A DNA stretch of 64,000 nucleotides from an uncultured Roseobacter sp. (GCF_947496515.1 NZ_CANMDB010000005.1:1-64000), one strand, 5' to 3'. Numbered from the stretch's first letter, positions 15,321 to 24,746 are shown. The notes: a model not told the origin generated them from the sequence alone. Made by a program: numbers and translations.

Positions 15321-16715
15321 ATGGACGGCAATTTCAACGAGAACGACCTCAGCCGCGTTGTCGAGGCAGACCGCGCGAATGTTTGGCACCACCTGATCCA
15401 GCACCAGCCGTTTTTTACCGGCGCGGACCCCAAGATCATCATCGAAGGCAAGGGCCTGCGCGTCTGGGACCAGCACGGCGTCGAACACATCGATGCGGTC
15501 TCGGGTGGCGTCTGGACCGTCAATGTGGGCTACGGCCGCGAGACCATGGGCGACGCGGTGCGCGATGCCATCGTCAAGATGAACTTCTTTGGCGGCACTG
15601 TGGGCTCGATCCCCGGGGCGCTCTTTGCCGAGAAACTGCTGACTAAGATGCCCGGGCTCGACCGGATCTATTATGCCAACTCCGGCTCCGAGGCGAATGA
15701 GAAAGCCTTCAAGATGGTGCGCCAGATCGCGCACAAGCGCTACGGTGGCAAGAAGCACAAGATCCTCTACCGCGACCGCGACTACCACGGCACCACCATC
15801 GCGTGCCTGTCGGCGGGCGGTCAGGACGAGCGCAATGCGCAATACGGCCCCTACACGCCCGGTTTCGTGCGCGTGCCCCACTGTCTGGAGTACCGCAAGC
15901 ACGAACAGGACGGCGCGCCGGAGGCGAACTACGGCGAATGGGCCGCCAACCAGATCGAAGAGGTCATCCTGCGCGAAGGCCCCGACACCGTGGGGGCGAT
16001 CTGCCTTGAGCCGGTGACCGCAGGCGGCGGCGTGATCGTCCCGCCAGAGGGTTATTGGCAGCGTGTGCAGGAGATCTGCAAAAAATACGACATCCTGCTG
16101 CACATCGACGAGGTCGTCTGCGGCGTGGGCCGCACGGGCGAATGGTTCGGCTATCAGCACTACGGCGTCCAGCCCGACATGGTGACCATGGCGAAAGGCG
16201 TGGCCTCGGGCTATGCGGCGATCTCCTGCCTCGCCACCACCAACGAAGTCTTTGACATGTTCAAGGACGATGCGTCGGATCACATGAACTACTTCCGCGA
16301 CATCTCCACCTTTGGCGGCTGCACCGCCGGGCCTGCCGCGGCACTGGAGAACATGCGGATCATCGAGGATGAGGATCTGCTGGGCAACACCAACCGCATG
16401 GGCGCCTACATGCTCGACAAGCTGCATGAGCTCAAGGACAAGCACGCCGTGATCGGTGACGTGCGCGGCAAGGGCCTGTTCGTCGGGGCGGAACTGGTGG
16501 CAGATCGCGCCACCCGCGAACCCGCCGCCGAGAAAATGGTCCAGGCCGTGGTCGGCGACTGCATGAAGCAGGCGGTGGTCATCGGCGCCACCAACCGCTC
16601 CCTGCCGGGCAAGAACAACACACTGTGCTTCTCGCCCGCACTGATCGCCACAAAGGACGACATCGACCAGATCTGTTCTGCGGTCGACAGTGCCCTGACC
16701 CGCGTCTTCGGCTAA
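15321..16715 (+). CDS. tpa: Taurine:pyruvate aminotransferase
   Basis: Transfers the amino group of taurine to pyruvate, giving sulfoacetaldehyde and alanine: the first cytoplasmic step of taurine catabolism. The 464-residue class III (omega) aminotransferase has the PLP-binding lysine K292 in MVTMAKGVASGY and D263 in HIDEVVCGVGRTGEWFG. Full length for Tpa. An AGAAAGG-type site precedes the ATG. It lies 2.6 kb upstream of tauR, with two unrelated genes between, and should feed xsc further downstream. No taurine transporter genes are in the window. Confidence 0.95.
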   Translation: MDGNFNENDLSRVVEADRANVWHHLIQHQPFFTGADPKIIIEGKGLRVWDQHGVEHIDAVSGGVWTVNVGYGRETMGDAVRDAIVKMNFFGGTVGSIPGALFAEKLLTKMPGLDRIYYANSGSEANEKAFKMVRQIAHKRYGGKKHKILYRDRDYHGTTIACLSAGGQDERNAQYGPYTPGFVRVPHCLEYRKHEQDGAPEANYGEWAANQIEEVILREGPDTVGAICLEPVTAGGGVIVPPEGYWQRVQEICKKYDILLHIDEVVCGVGRTGEWFGYQHYGVQPDMVTMAKGVASGYAAISCLATTNEVFDMFKDDASDHMNYFRDISTFGGCTAGPAAALENMRIIEDEDLLGNTNRMGAYMLDKLHELKDKHAVIGDVRGKGLFVGAELVADRATREPAAEKMVQAVVGDCMKQAVVIGATNRSLPGKNNTLCFSPALIATKDDIDQICSAVDSALTRVFG

Positions 16716-16716
16716 G

Positions 16717-18057
16717 CTATCTGTCCTCCGCGCCCTGCGCGGGGGACGCCCCTGGCGCCATCGGTGTTATCAAAGGGTTGATCCGAGCTAAGGACACGAG
16801 TTCTTGGCAAACTGGTCCAGGCTCTTGCTGTGTGAGCCATGCGCTGAAATCATCAGAAAAATGGGGGCCTTTGTTTAGTCGAACACCGGTCCAGTCTGGT
16901 GGGATGACATCGGCGCGGTGTAGCACGGTTATCCCATTCAGAGGTTTTTCCGGGTCCGGGCGGGTAAAGACGTTCCCGAAACCCGACAACGAATGTTGCC
17001 TGCGTTTGAAAAAGACCGACGTTCCGACATGGACATGGCACGCCCCGCAGAACAGAGCTGGCACATACGAGGCCTGAAATACGAGTCGATACGCCTGATT
17101 GCTCAAAAACACAGGATCGGTGATCATCACGCTGCGCAGATGCACTTCACTCTCCAGATAAGGCTGGCCGATCTTATCCAGAATGAGTAGCGCGCCCAAG
17201 ACCACACCCCCGTTCCGATCCTGCGTCAATAGCCGCAATGCGTCGACGACCCGCCCGCCTAAGGCATCGCTCTTTGTCAGCTCAATGATAGCACCCAGCG
17301 TCGCCGTGCTAGGTTGCGAGTGCAGCAAGTGATCCTGATTGAACCCGAGCCCGCAGGCCTCGCGCTCCGTCACATAGCTCACAATCGGCTCATCCACGCC
17401 TGCCAACCCGAATGACCGTAGCCAGTCCCCCAAGGGTTGGGTCTCGATCGACGCCAGCATCTGATCGCGCAGCTGGTTCACCAGGCTCAGCGTCATGATC
17501 TCATTCTGCATCGCCGCGGCTTCGGTCTGCTCCTGCAACCGCTGGGTCTGCGCCTCCATGAACCCGGTCTGTGCGGCCATCAGCTCCTGCTGCTTCTGCA
17601 TCACCTGCGTCTGCTCTTCCAGCTTGGCGATCTGCTCAAAGAGCAGCACGGTTCCCGTGAAGGACGCAAATGCCAGCAGCAACGCCAACGCCGTCCCGAT
17701 CACCCAACGATAAAGGTTCGACCAGGCGTACCAGCCCAGCGTCACCCGGGCGAGCTTGTCCGCCGCCTGCTCGGCAGCGGCCCGGTCCTGCGCCATGGCC
17801 GCCGACACGCCCGAGATCAGGGTCGAGGAGATCTCCTCCACGCTCGCCTCCGCCCGCCCCGTCAGCCGCCGCAGGATCTGACCGCGGAAAAGCAACACAA
17901 TGACCAGCACGGCCACAAGCGTCACGATCACGCTGAAAATGATCGCGACCCAGTTCTCGACGAAGCCTTTCGTTACACCCCAGGCGCCTACCGCGACAGG
18001 CACGCTGACCAAAAAGGCCGCGAAGACGCCGATCCAGAACGAAAGATGACGTGACAT
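16717..18057 (-). CDS. Membrane protein with coiled coil and CxxCH motif, unknown function
   Basis: A 446-residue protein from the ATG at 18057, chosen because hydrophobic sequence begins there; the frame is open further upstream. Three transmembrane helices are seen at ~7-28, 37-57 and 118-140. A Gln/Glu-rich coiled coil follows at ~142-190 (KLEEQTQVMQKQQELMAAQT and on). The C-terminal ~240 residues contain FCGACH (C337, C340, H341), a c-type haem-binding signature. If the N-terminus is cytoplasmic, three helices put the C-terminal domain in the periplasm, where haem attachment is possible. The family is not recognised; a single CxxCH can occur by chance. It is convergent with tpa, stops two bases apart. 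Confidence 0.75.
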   Translation of the reverse strand: MSRHLSFWIGVFAAFLVSVPVAVGAWGVTKGFVENWVAIIFSVIVTLVAVLVIVLLFRGQILRRLTGRAEASVEEISSTLISGVSAAMAQDRAAAEQAADKLARVTLGWYAWSNLYRWVIGTALALLLAFASFTGTVLLFEQIAKLEEQTQVMQKQQELMAAQTGFMEAQTQRLQEQTEAAAMQNEIMTLSLVNQLRDQMLASIETQPLGDWLRSFGLAGVDEPIVSYVTEREACGLGFNQDHLLHSQPSTATLGAIIELTKSDALGGRVVDALRLLTQDRNGGVVLGALLILDKIGQPYLESEVHLRSVMITDPVFLSNQAYRLVFQASYVPALFCGACHVHVGTSVFFKRRQHSLSGFGNVFTRPDPEKPLNGITVLHRADVIPPDWTGVRLNKGPHFSDDFSAWLTQQEPGPVCQELVSLARINPLITPMAPGASPAQGAEDR

Positions 18058-18212
18058 GGCCCCCCGCTGTTCCATTGCTGCGCGCACCTTGCCACAGGCC
18101 CGCACGGCGCCAAAGCCGAAATCAAATCGGCGGGTTCCCGCACGGACCCATGGGCGCGGTGGAACCGGTCCGGAGATGCTGCGTTGAGGCGGCAGACCAC
18201 AAGGAGTTTGCC

Positions 18213-18467
18213 ATGAAAAAGTTAGCTGTTTGCCTTTCGCTGGTTGCCGTCGTGTCGGCCTGCGCCACCCGGGATCAGAACACCGTCGCCGGCACCGTCG
18301 GTGGCGCCGCACTTGGCGCTGCCATCGATGACGACAACCGCTCCCGCGGTGCCCTTATCGGCGCCGCCGCCGGTGCGCTCGCTGGCAATTATCTGGGACG
18401 GACCGCGGGCGGCGACTGCGTCTATCAGAACCCCGATGGCAGCCGGTACACCGCTGCCTGCCCCTAA
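18213..18467 (+). CDS. Small glycine-zipper lipoprotein
   Basis: An 84-residue protein with a lipoprotein signal (MKKLAVCLSLVAVVSACAT; lipobox VSAC). Two Gly/Ala-rich zipper segments follow (GGAALGAAIDDD and GALIGAAAGALAG) of the type found in YMGG/glycine-zipper outer-membrane proteins. AAGGAG lies before the ATG. Probably in the outer membrane or periplasm; precise role unknown. It is divergent from the coiled-coil membrane protein, sharing a ~155-base promoter region. Confidence 0.85.
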   Translation: MKKLAVCLSLVAVVSACATRDQNTVAGTVGGAALGAAIDDDNRSRGALIGAAAGALAGNYLGRTAGGDCVYQNPDGSRYTAACP

Positions 18468-18476
18468 TTCGGATGG

Positions 18477-18515
18477 GCCAGACGAACAACTCCTCCCCCC
18501 AGTGCTTCGTCTGGC
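18477..18515. repeat. 10-bp inverted repeat after the lipoprotein gene
   Basis: GCCAGACGAA (18477-18486) faces TTCGTCTGGC (18506-18515) across 19 bases, starting ten bases after the lipoprotein stop. It may mark the transcript end; no T-run follows, so it would be an atypical terminator. Confidence 0.45.
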
Positions 18516-18877
18516 ACCTGTTCGGTCGCGCGCCCCATGTCGCAGCCCCGCGTCACTTGGCCCACCGAACGCTCGCGCGGGTGGCTACCTCCTTGCCATT
18601 CAACCACCCGCGCGGCATTTTTCGAAAAATGCCATCATCACCCCAGCGGCGACCTGCCGCACACACTGTAGTCGCATCGCGACGTTGCACACAGATGGGG
18701 TCGGCAAGGTCTTGACCGACCGGTCCGCAATTCGACCCCCGGCCACGTGAAACCGGCGGGTACCGCGATCTGCGGGCCAACGGTATACAAATAAATCGAC
18801 ATGGTCAGACGTGAGCACATCCTCGGCTGTCTCCAATACAAGCGGCGCCATGGGGTTGCGGTCCATGGTCCCCGGCT

Positions 18878-18901
18878 CCAAAGGCCTTCGAAGGCCTTTG
18901 G
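18878..18901. repeat. Perfect 24-bp palindrome
   Basis: The half-site CCAAAGGCCTTC is followed directly by its reverse complement, GAAGGCCTTTGG. There is no spacer, so it is better suited to binding a dimeric protein or forming a cruciform than to an RNA hairpin terminator, and no T-run follows. Confidence 0.6.
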
Positions 18902-19244
18902 CCACCGGTGCGCCCACCCCGGCCGTGGGCACCGGGACGGCCCCCATCACCTGAACGGCAAGGGAGTGATGAAATCCCAAACAAGACTTCCCTCACTGGC
19001 TGGTTTCTGCGTCTATGAGAGCATCCAGCCACGCTGTCAGCAGTCCCGTGCCGGTAACGCGCACATTGGGTCGCAGCTCACCCCGCGGCCGCGAACCCAC
19101 AGGCAGCGAGCATATTGCCCGCACATCACAGCGTCATACACTTGCAAAAAATCTCACTTAATGATACCAGAGGTTTCAATATTAGGCGATTTGGTCAAGA
19201 CAAGTCGGCCGCTCGGGGGAGATAGCAGGTGTTTTCACATCTGA

Positions 19245-19276
19245 ATTATACCAGTTTGCAGCCGATATAAGTCCAG
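19245..19276. promoter_or_regulatory. Candidate TauR operator repeats
   Basis: ATAAGTCCAG at 19267-19276 matches, on the opposite strand, nine of ten positions of the CTGGACYTAA motif I recall for TauR of Rhodobacter capsulatus. ATTATACCAG at 19245-19254 lies 22 bases before it in the same orientation, two helical turns away. A further similar copy, ATGATACCAG, is at 19161-19170. They end 14 bases before the tauR ATG, consistent with autoregulation. Confidence 0.5.
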
Positions 19277-19290
19277 TATAGGCTCGCGAC

Positions 19291-20772
19291 ATGGCGCTCC
19301 CGGTTGAGACATTCTTTCTGCATCCCGACACCCAGGGTACTCTGCAATCGCAGATCCAGCAGATGATCGCCCAAGGCATCCTGTCGGGACGCTTTCAACG
19401 GGGCGAAAAGCTGCCCTCAACGCGCAAGCTCGCCCACCACCTGGGCGTCAGCAGGATCACAGTGACCATCGCCTACACCGAACTGCTGGCCAACGACTAC
19501 CTGACCTCAAAGGGGCGGTCGGGCTATTTCGTCTCGGCCAACGCACCGGTCCCCCCCGCCTTTGCACCGAGTGCGGCCACCTCCGACGCAGTCGACTGGA
19601 ACCGCGCCATCGGTCAGCGCTTTTCGGGCGGCGACACGGTGCGCAAGCCGCCGGACTGGGCCGGCTACCGCTATCCCTTCATCTACGGTCAGGCCGATCC
19701 GGAGCTTTTCGACCACGCCAACTGGCGGCTTTGCGCGCTCAAGGCGCTCGGCCAGAAGGACTTCACCGCACTAACCACCGACTACTACGATCAGGACGAC
19801 CCGCAGCTGATCGAATTCATCGCGCGGCACACCCTGCCCCGGCGCGGGATCACCGCGGCGCCCGAGCAGATCCTGATCACGCTCGGCGCGCAGAACGCGC
19901 TGTGGCTGACAACGCAGGTCCTGCTGACCCAACGCCGCCGAGCCGCGATCGAGGATCCCTGCTACCACGCGCTCCGAGACATTTTGAACCAGTCCCGCTG
20001 CCATATGACCCCTGTGCGCGTGGACGCCGATGGCATGCCGCCCGATGCGATCCCGCCCGATACGGATGTGATCTTTACCACGCCGAGCCACCAGTGCCCG
20101 ACCACCGGCACCATGCCGATGAACCGCCGCCACGACCTGCTGGAACGGGCCGCCGCGATGGATGCGCTGATCGTGGAGGACGACTACGAGTTTGAAATGT
20201 CGTTCCTGAAAAACCCCTCTCCCGCGCTGAAAAGCCTCGATGCAGACGGCCGCGTGATCTACGTGGGCAGTTTTTCCAAGTCACTGTTTCCGGGCCTGCG
20301 GCTGGGGTATCTGGTCGGCTCTGCGCCCTTCATCCGCGAGGCACGTGCGCTCAGGGCCAATGTGTTGCGACACCCGCCGGGACACGTGCAGCGCACCGCC
20401 GCCTACTACCTGTCGCTGGGTCATCACGATGCGCTGATCCGGCGGATGGGCACCGCCCTACACGAACGGCGCGAGGTCATGGCACAGGCAATCGCCGAGA
20501 CAGGATTGCAGATCGCGGGCCAGGGCGCCTACGGTGGGTCATCCTTCTGGATGCGCGCCGATCCTGCCATCGACACCAAGGAGCTCGCCCGCCGATTGCA
20601 GGCGCGCAGCGTGCTGATCGAGCCGGGGCACGCATTTTTTTCCGGCCATGACCGGCCCCGCAACTACTACCGTTTGGCCTACTCCTCCCTTCCGGCAAAC
20701 CGGATCGCCAAGGGCATCGACCGTGTGGCGGAGGAAATGCGCAGCATGCAGGAACTGGCCTTAAATGAATGA
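19291..20772 (+). CDS. tauR: TauR-like MocR family transcriptional regulator
   Basis: A 493-residue GntR/MocR regulator. The N-terminal winged helix (~15-80; GEKLPSTRKLAHHLGVSRIT) is fused to an aminotransferase-fold domain with the PLP lysine in GSFSKSLFPGLRLGY (~330). Proteins of this type activate taurine genes in Rhodobacteraceae, with PLP and taurine as ligands. Position directly upstream of xsc-pta supports that role. No Shine-Dalgarno precedes the ATG; a possible -10 (TATAGG, 19277-19282) lies so close that the transcript may be leaderless. Confidence 0.9.
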   Translation: MALPVETFFLHPDTQGTLQSQIQQMIAQGILSGRFQRGEKLPSTRKLAHHLGVSRITVTIAYTELLANDYLTSKGRSGYFVSANAPVPPAFAPSAATSDAVDWNRAIGQRFSGGDTVRKPPDWAGYRYPFIYGQADPELFDHANWRLCALKALGQKDFTALTTDYYDQDDPQLIEFIARHTLPRRGITAAPEQILITLGAQNALWLTTQVLLTQRRRAAIEDPCYHALRDILNQSRCHMTPVRVDADGMPPDAIPPDTDVIFTTPSHQCPTTGTMPMNRRHDLLERAAAMDALIVEDDYEFEMSFLKNPSPALKSLDADGRVIYVGSFSKSLFPGLRLGYLVGSAPFIREARALRANVLRHPPGHVQRTAAYYLSLGHHDALIRRMGTALHERREVMAQAIAETGLQIAGQGAYGGSSFWMRADPAIDTKELARRLQARSVLIEPGHAFFSGHDRPRNYYRLAYSSLPANRIAKGIDRVAEEMRSMQELALNE

Positions 20773-20859
20773 AATAATTGGCCCTAACCTGTCACCACCC
20801 AACACTCTAAGTAACGCTCAACCCAGAATCGAAACACAACTCCAAGGAATGTGCTCGCC

Positions 20860-22638
20860 ATGAAAATGACCACCGAAGAAGCCTTCGTCAAAACGTTGCA
20901 ATCCCACGGGATCGAACATGCCTTCGGGATCATCGGCTCCGCCATGATGCCGATCTCCGACATCTTCCCCGACGCAGGCATCAAGTTCTGGGATTGCGCA
21001 CACGAAGGCTCCGCTGGCATGATGTCCGACGGCTACACCCGCGCCACCGGCAAGATGTCGATGATGATCGCGCAAAACGGCCCCGGCATCACCAACTTCG
21101 TCACGGCCGTGAAAACCGCCTACTGGAACCACACACCCTGCCTGCTGGTCACCCCGCAGGCCGCCAACAAGACCATCGGTCAGGGCGGCTTTCAGGAAAT
21201 GGAGCAGATGAACCTCTTTGCCGATTGCGTGGCCTATCAGGAAGAGGTGCGCGATCCCTCCCGCATCGCCGAGACGCTGGCCCGCGTCATCGCCAAGGCC
21301 AAGCGTCTGTCCGGCCCCGCGCAGATCAACATCCCGCGTGACTTCTGGACCCAAGTCGTCGACATCGACATCCCCGAGCCCATCGAGTTTGAAGTCTCCC
21401 CCGGTGGTGAAAACTCCGTGGCCAAGGCCGCAGAAATCCTGTCCAACGCGAAAAACCCCGTCATCCTGAACGGCGCGGGCGTGGTGCTCTCCAAAGGCGG
21501 GATCGAGGCGTCCAAGGTGCTGGCCGAACGCCTTGATGCGCCGGTTTGTGTGGGTTACCAGCACAACGACGCCTTCCCCGGCAACCACCCGCTTTTCGCA
21601 GGCCCGCTCGGCTACAACGGCTCCAAGGCCGGCATGCAGCTGATCAAGGAAGCGGACGTGGTGCTTTGCCTCGGCACGCGCCTCAACCCCTTCTCCACCC
21701 TGCCCGGCTACGGCATCGAATACTGGCCCGCGGATGCGACCATCATTCAGGTGGACATCAACCCCGACCGCATCGGTCTGACCAAGAAAGTCACCGTGGG
21801 CATCGTCGGTGATGCGGCCAAAGTGGCCAACAACATCACCGCACAGCTCTCCGATACCGCCGGTGATGCAGGCCGCGCCGAACGTAAGGCCAAGATCGCC
21901 CAGACCAAATCCGCCTGGGCGCAGGAACTGACCTCGCTCACACACGAGCAGGACGACCCCGGCACCGACTGGAACGTGCGCGCCCGCGCGGCCAAGCCCG
22001 ACTGGATGAGCCCCCGCATGGCATGGCGCGCGATCCAGTCCGCCCTGCCGGTCGAGGCGATCATCTCGTCTGACATCGGCAACAACTGCGCCATCGGCAA
22101 CGCCTACCCGGCGTTCGAGGAAGGCCGCAAGTATCTCGCACCGGGTCTTTTTGGTCCCTGCGGCTACGGCCTGCCCGCCATCGTCGGCGCCAAGATCGGC
22201 CAGCCCGATGTGCCGGTTGTTGGTTTCGCGGGCGACGGTGCCTTTGGGATCGCGGTGAACGAGCTGACGGCGATTGGCCGCGGTGACTGGCCCGCCATTA
22301 CCCAGATCGTCTTCCGCAACTACCAGTGGGGCGCGGAAAAGCGGAACTCCACACTCTGGTTTGAGGACAACTTCGTCGGTACCGAGCTGGACGAGGATGT
22401 GTCCTACGCCGGGATCGCGAAGGCCTGCGGCCTGAAAGGTGTGGTTGCCCGCACTCAGGACGAGCTGACAGACGCGCTGAACCAGGCGATCAAAGACCAG
22501 ATGGAGAATGGCGTCACAACGCTGATCGAAGCCATGATCAACCAGGAGCTGGGGGATCCCTTCCGCCGCGACGCCATGAAGAAACCTGTCGAAATCGCGG
22601 GGATCTCCAAGGAGGACATGCGTCCGCAGACGGTTTGA
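20860..22638 (+). CDS. xsc: Sulfoacetaldehyde acetyltransferase
   Basis: Thiamine-diphosphate enzyme that converts sulfoacetaldehyde plus phosphate into acetyl phosphate and sulfite. The 592-residue protein starts MKMTTEEAFVKTLQSHGIEH, the typical Xsc start. The ATG at 20860 is favoured over a GTG at 20851 because AAGGA at 20844-20848 is better spaced. The C-terminal ThDP site is at GFAGDGAFGIAVNELTAIG. It follows tauR by ~90 bases and precedes pta by 37 bases, forming the core desulfonation operon. Confidence 0.97.
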   Translation: MKMTTEEAFVKTLQSHGIEHAFGIIGSAMMPISDIFPDAGIKFWDCAHEGSAGMMSDGYTRATGKMSMMIAQNGPGITNFVTAVKTAYWNHTPCLLVTPQAANKTIGQGGFQEMEQMNLFADCVAYQEEVRDPSRIAETLARVIAKAKRLSGPAQINIPRDFWTQVVDIDIPEPIEFEVSPGGENSVAKAAEILSNAKNPVILNGAGVVLSKGGIEASKVLAERLDAPVCVGYQHNDAFPGNHPLFAGPLGYNGSKAGMQLIKEADVVLCLGTRLNPFSTLPGYGIEYWPADATIIQVDINPDRIGLTKKVTVGIVGDAAKVANNITAQLSDTAGDAGRAERKAKIAQTKSAWAQELTSLTHEQDDPGTDWNVRARAAKPDWMSPRMAWRAIQSALPVEAIISSDIGNNCAIGNAYPAFEEGRKYLAPGLFGPCGYGLPAIVGAKIGQPDVPVVGFAGDGAFGIAVNELTAIGRGDWPAITQIVFRNYQWGAEKRNSTLWFEDNFVGTELDEDVSYAGIAKACGLKGVVARTQDELTDALNQAIKDQMENGVTTLIEAMINQELGDPFRRDAMKKPVEIAGISKEDMRPQTV

Positions 22639-22675
22639 TCCGGGTGCAGGTCCAACCAAGCCAAGGGTGCAGGCC

Positions 22676-23680
22676 ATGAGCGTGCTGGGAGATCTGAAAG
22701 ATCGCGCCGCCGCCGGGCCTGCCCACATTGTGATGAGCGAAGGCGGCGATCCCCGGATCGTCGCTGGCGCCATCGCTGCCGCACGGGCGGGTATCGCGCG
22801 GATCACGCTGGTGGGCGCGCACGATGCCGTGGCCGCGCAGCTTGAGGCTGCAGGCGCCGCCGAAGGACCCGATCTCGCCATCGCGGATCCCACCACGTCC
22901 CAGCATACCGCCGCTTTTGCGGATGCCTTCTTTGAGCTGCGCCAGCACAAGGGCGTCACCCGCGACGCCTCAGCTGAACAAGCGCGCGATCCGCTGGTGT
23001 TTGCGGCCATGATGGTCCGTCTGGGCCACGCTGACGGGACGGTCGGCGGCGCCGTCTACACCACGTCCGACACCGTGCGCGCCGCGCTCCAGGTGATCGG
23101 CAAGGCCAGGTCAGCCCCGCTCGTTTCCAGCTTTTTCCTGATGGCCCTGCCCGAAGGTCACCCCGCGGGTCGCGACGCCATGATTTTCGGGGATTGCGGT
23201 CTCGTCATCGAACCCGCGGCCGAAGAGCTCGCCGCCATCGCCGTTGCCTCCGCCGCCTCCTGTCAGCAGTTGCTGGGCACGTCGCCCAAGGTGGCGCTTT
23301 TGTCCTTCTCCACCAAAGGCTCCGCCCGGCATGATGCGGTGAGCAAGGTCACGGATGCCGCCGCGATCCTCGCGCGCGATCACCCGGATCTCGACGCCGA
23401 TGGTGAGCTGCAGTTCGACGCGGCCTTCGTGCCTGAGGTCGCAGCCGCAAAGGCCAAGGGCTCCGCCATCGCCGGTCAGGCCAATGTCATGATCTTCCCC
23501 AATCTCGACGCAGGCAACATCGGCTACAAGATCGCCCAGCGGATCGGCGGTGCAGAGGCCATCGGCCCGGTGCTGCAAGGCCTCGCCAAACCGGCAAACG
23601 ACCTCAGCCGCGGCTGCACCGCCGAAGACGTCACCAACATGATCGCCGTCACCGTCCTGCAAGCGCGGGCGCAGACATGA
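22676..23680 (+). CDS. pta: Phosphate acetyltransferase
   Basis: Converts acetyl phosphate, the product of Xsc, to acetyl-CoA. The 334-residue protein is the short form (PTA_PTB catalytic domain only), as usual for xsc-linked pta. The ATG at 22676 has AAGGG nine bases upstream. C-terminal motifs include GQANVMIFPNLDAGNIGYK and KPANDLSRGC. It lies between xsc and the YeiH-type exporter, all on one strand. Confidence 0.95.
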   Translation: MSVLGDLKDRAAAGPAHIVMSEGGDPRIVAGAIAAARAGIARITLVGAHDAVAAQLEAAGAAEGPDLAIADPTTSQHTAAFADAFFELRQHKGVTRDASAEQARDPLVFAAMMVRLGHADGTVGGAVYTTSDTVRAALQVIGKARSAPLVSSFFLMALPEGHPAGRDAMIFGDCGLVIEPAAEELAAIAVASAASCQQLLGTSPKVALLSFSTKGSARHDAVSKVTDAAAILARDHPDLDADGELQFDAAFVPEVAAAKAKGSAIAGQANVMIFPNLDAGNIGYKIAQRIGGAEAIGPVLQGLAKPANDLSRGCTAEDVTNMIAVTVLQARAQT

Positions 23681-23717
23681 TCCCCCCCGCCACCATCCGC
23701 CGGGGGACGCTCGCCCC

Positions 23718-24746
23718 ATGACCATGGCCGATACCGCCTCGCACTTTGTCCGCGACCTACCCGAGCAGGCCCGGACCCTCTTTCCGGGGGTGATTGTGGC
23801 GGTGATCGTCGCCATCACCGCCCAGTTCCTCGCCGATCACTACGAAGCGCCCGCGATGCTGATGGCGCTGCTGCTGGGCATCGCCGTGGCGTTTCTGGGC
23901 GACGAGGGCAAGACGGTTGCGGGCATCGGCTTTGCCGCGCGCACCGTGCTGCGCATGGGCATCGCTTTTCTGGGCGTGCGGATCTCCTTCGATCTGATGG
24001 CGGGGTTGGGGATCGAGATCGTGCTGCTGGTCATCGGCGGTGTGCTCGCCACCATCGCCTTCGGGCTCGCCATCTCGCGGCTCTTCGGGCACGGCTGGCG
24101 CTTTGCGTTTCTCACTGCCGGGTCCGTCGCGATCTGCGGTGCCTCCGCCGCCATGGCCATCGCCGCCATCCTGCCCCGCGACGACAAATCCGAACAGCGG
24201 CTGATCTTCACCGTGCTGGGCGTCACCGTGCTGTCCACCGTGGCAATGATCGCCTACCCGATCCTCGTGACCAAACTGGATCTGGGCGACACCGCGGGCG
24301 GGATCTTTCTGGGGGCGACCATCCACGATGTCGCACAGGTCGTCGGCGCTGGCTTTTCCCTCTCCGAGAACGCGGGCGACACTGCCACGCTGGTCAAGCT
24401 CATCCGGGTGTCGATGCTGGCACCCGTCGTGCTGATCGGCGCATTGCTCATCCGCGCTTTCGCCGATGCCCCCGCAGACGGCAAACGCCCGCCCCTCCTG
24501 CCCTTCTTCGTCATCGGCTTTCTCATTCTCGCCACGCTCAACTCACTGGGCTTGATTCCAACCCTTGTCGCGGATTTGATGAGCCAGGCGTCCCGCTGGA
24601 TGCTGCTGATCGCCATCGCCGCGGTCGGCATGAAAACAAACCTCAAACGGGTGCTGGCGGTCGGAGGACCCGCCATCGCCCTTTTGGTGACCGAAACACT
24701 CTTCATCGCAGGGCTGATCCTTGCGGGCATCACATATTTCGCCTGA
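23718..24746 (+). CDS. YeiH family putative sulfur-anion exporter
   Basis: A 342-residue inner-membrane protein with about ten hydrophobic helices of the conserved YeiH/UPF0324 family (motifs LLLGIAVAFLGDEGKTVAG, AICGASAAMAIAAI, GATIHDVAQVVGAG). Family members are annotated as putative sulfate exporters because of their linkage to organosulfonate genes. Here it stands between pta and soeABC, so it probably removes sulfite or sulfate made during taurine breakdown. Transport has not been shown for this protein; the substrate is inferred from context. Confidence 0.88.
   Translation: MTMADTASHFVRDLPEQARTLFPGVIVAVIVAITAQFLADHYEAPAMLMALLLGIAVAFLGDEGKTVAGIGFAARTVLRMGIAFLGVRISFDLMAGLGIEIVLLVIGGVLATIAFGLAISRLFGHGWRFAFLTAGSVAICGASAAMAIAAILPRDDKSEQRLIFTVLGVTVLSTVAMIAYPILVTKLDLGDTAGGIFLGATIHDVAQVVGAGFSLSENAGDTATLVKLIRVSMLAPVVLIGALLIRAFADAPADGKRPPLLPFFVIGFLILATLNSLGLIPTLVADLMSQASRWMLLIAIAAVGMKTNLKRVLAVGGPAIALLVTETLFIAGLILAGITYFA

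Larger units (their letters stand above)
18468..19290. other. 820-base gap without a convincing gene
   Basis: Short frames exist on both strands but none has a recognisable family, a ribosome-binding site and a plausible composition together. The gap contains the hairpin at 18477-18515, a perfect palindrome at 18878-18901 and, at its right end, candidate TauR operators. It could be a decayed gene or hold a small RNA; I cannot tell which. Confidence 0.45.

Noticed and set aside
18600-18980. Minus-strand frame of ~126 codons in the gap before tauR
   Set aside because: No recognised family, no ribosome-binding site, and it crosses the perfect palindrome. Kept only as part of the gap entry.
20818-23010. 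Long minus-strand frame opposite xsc and pta
   Set aside because: Same reason: a GC-driven shadow of two real plus-strand genes.
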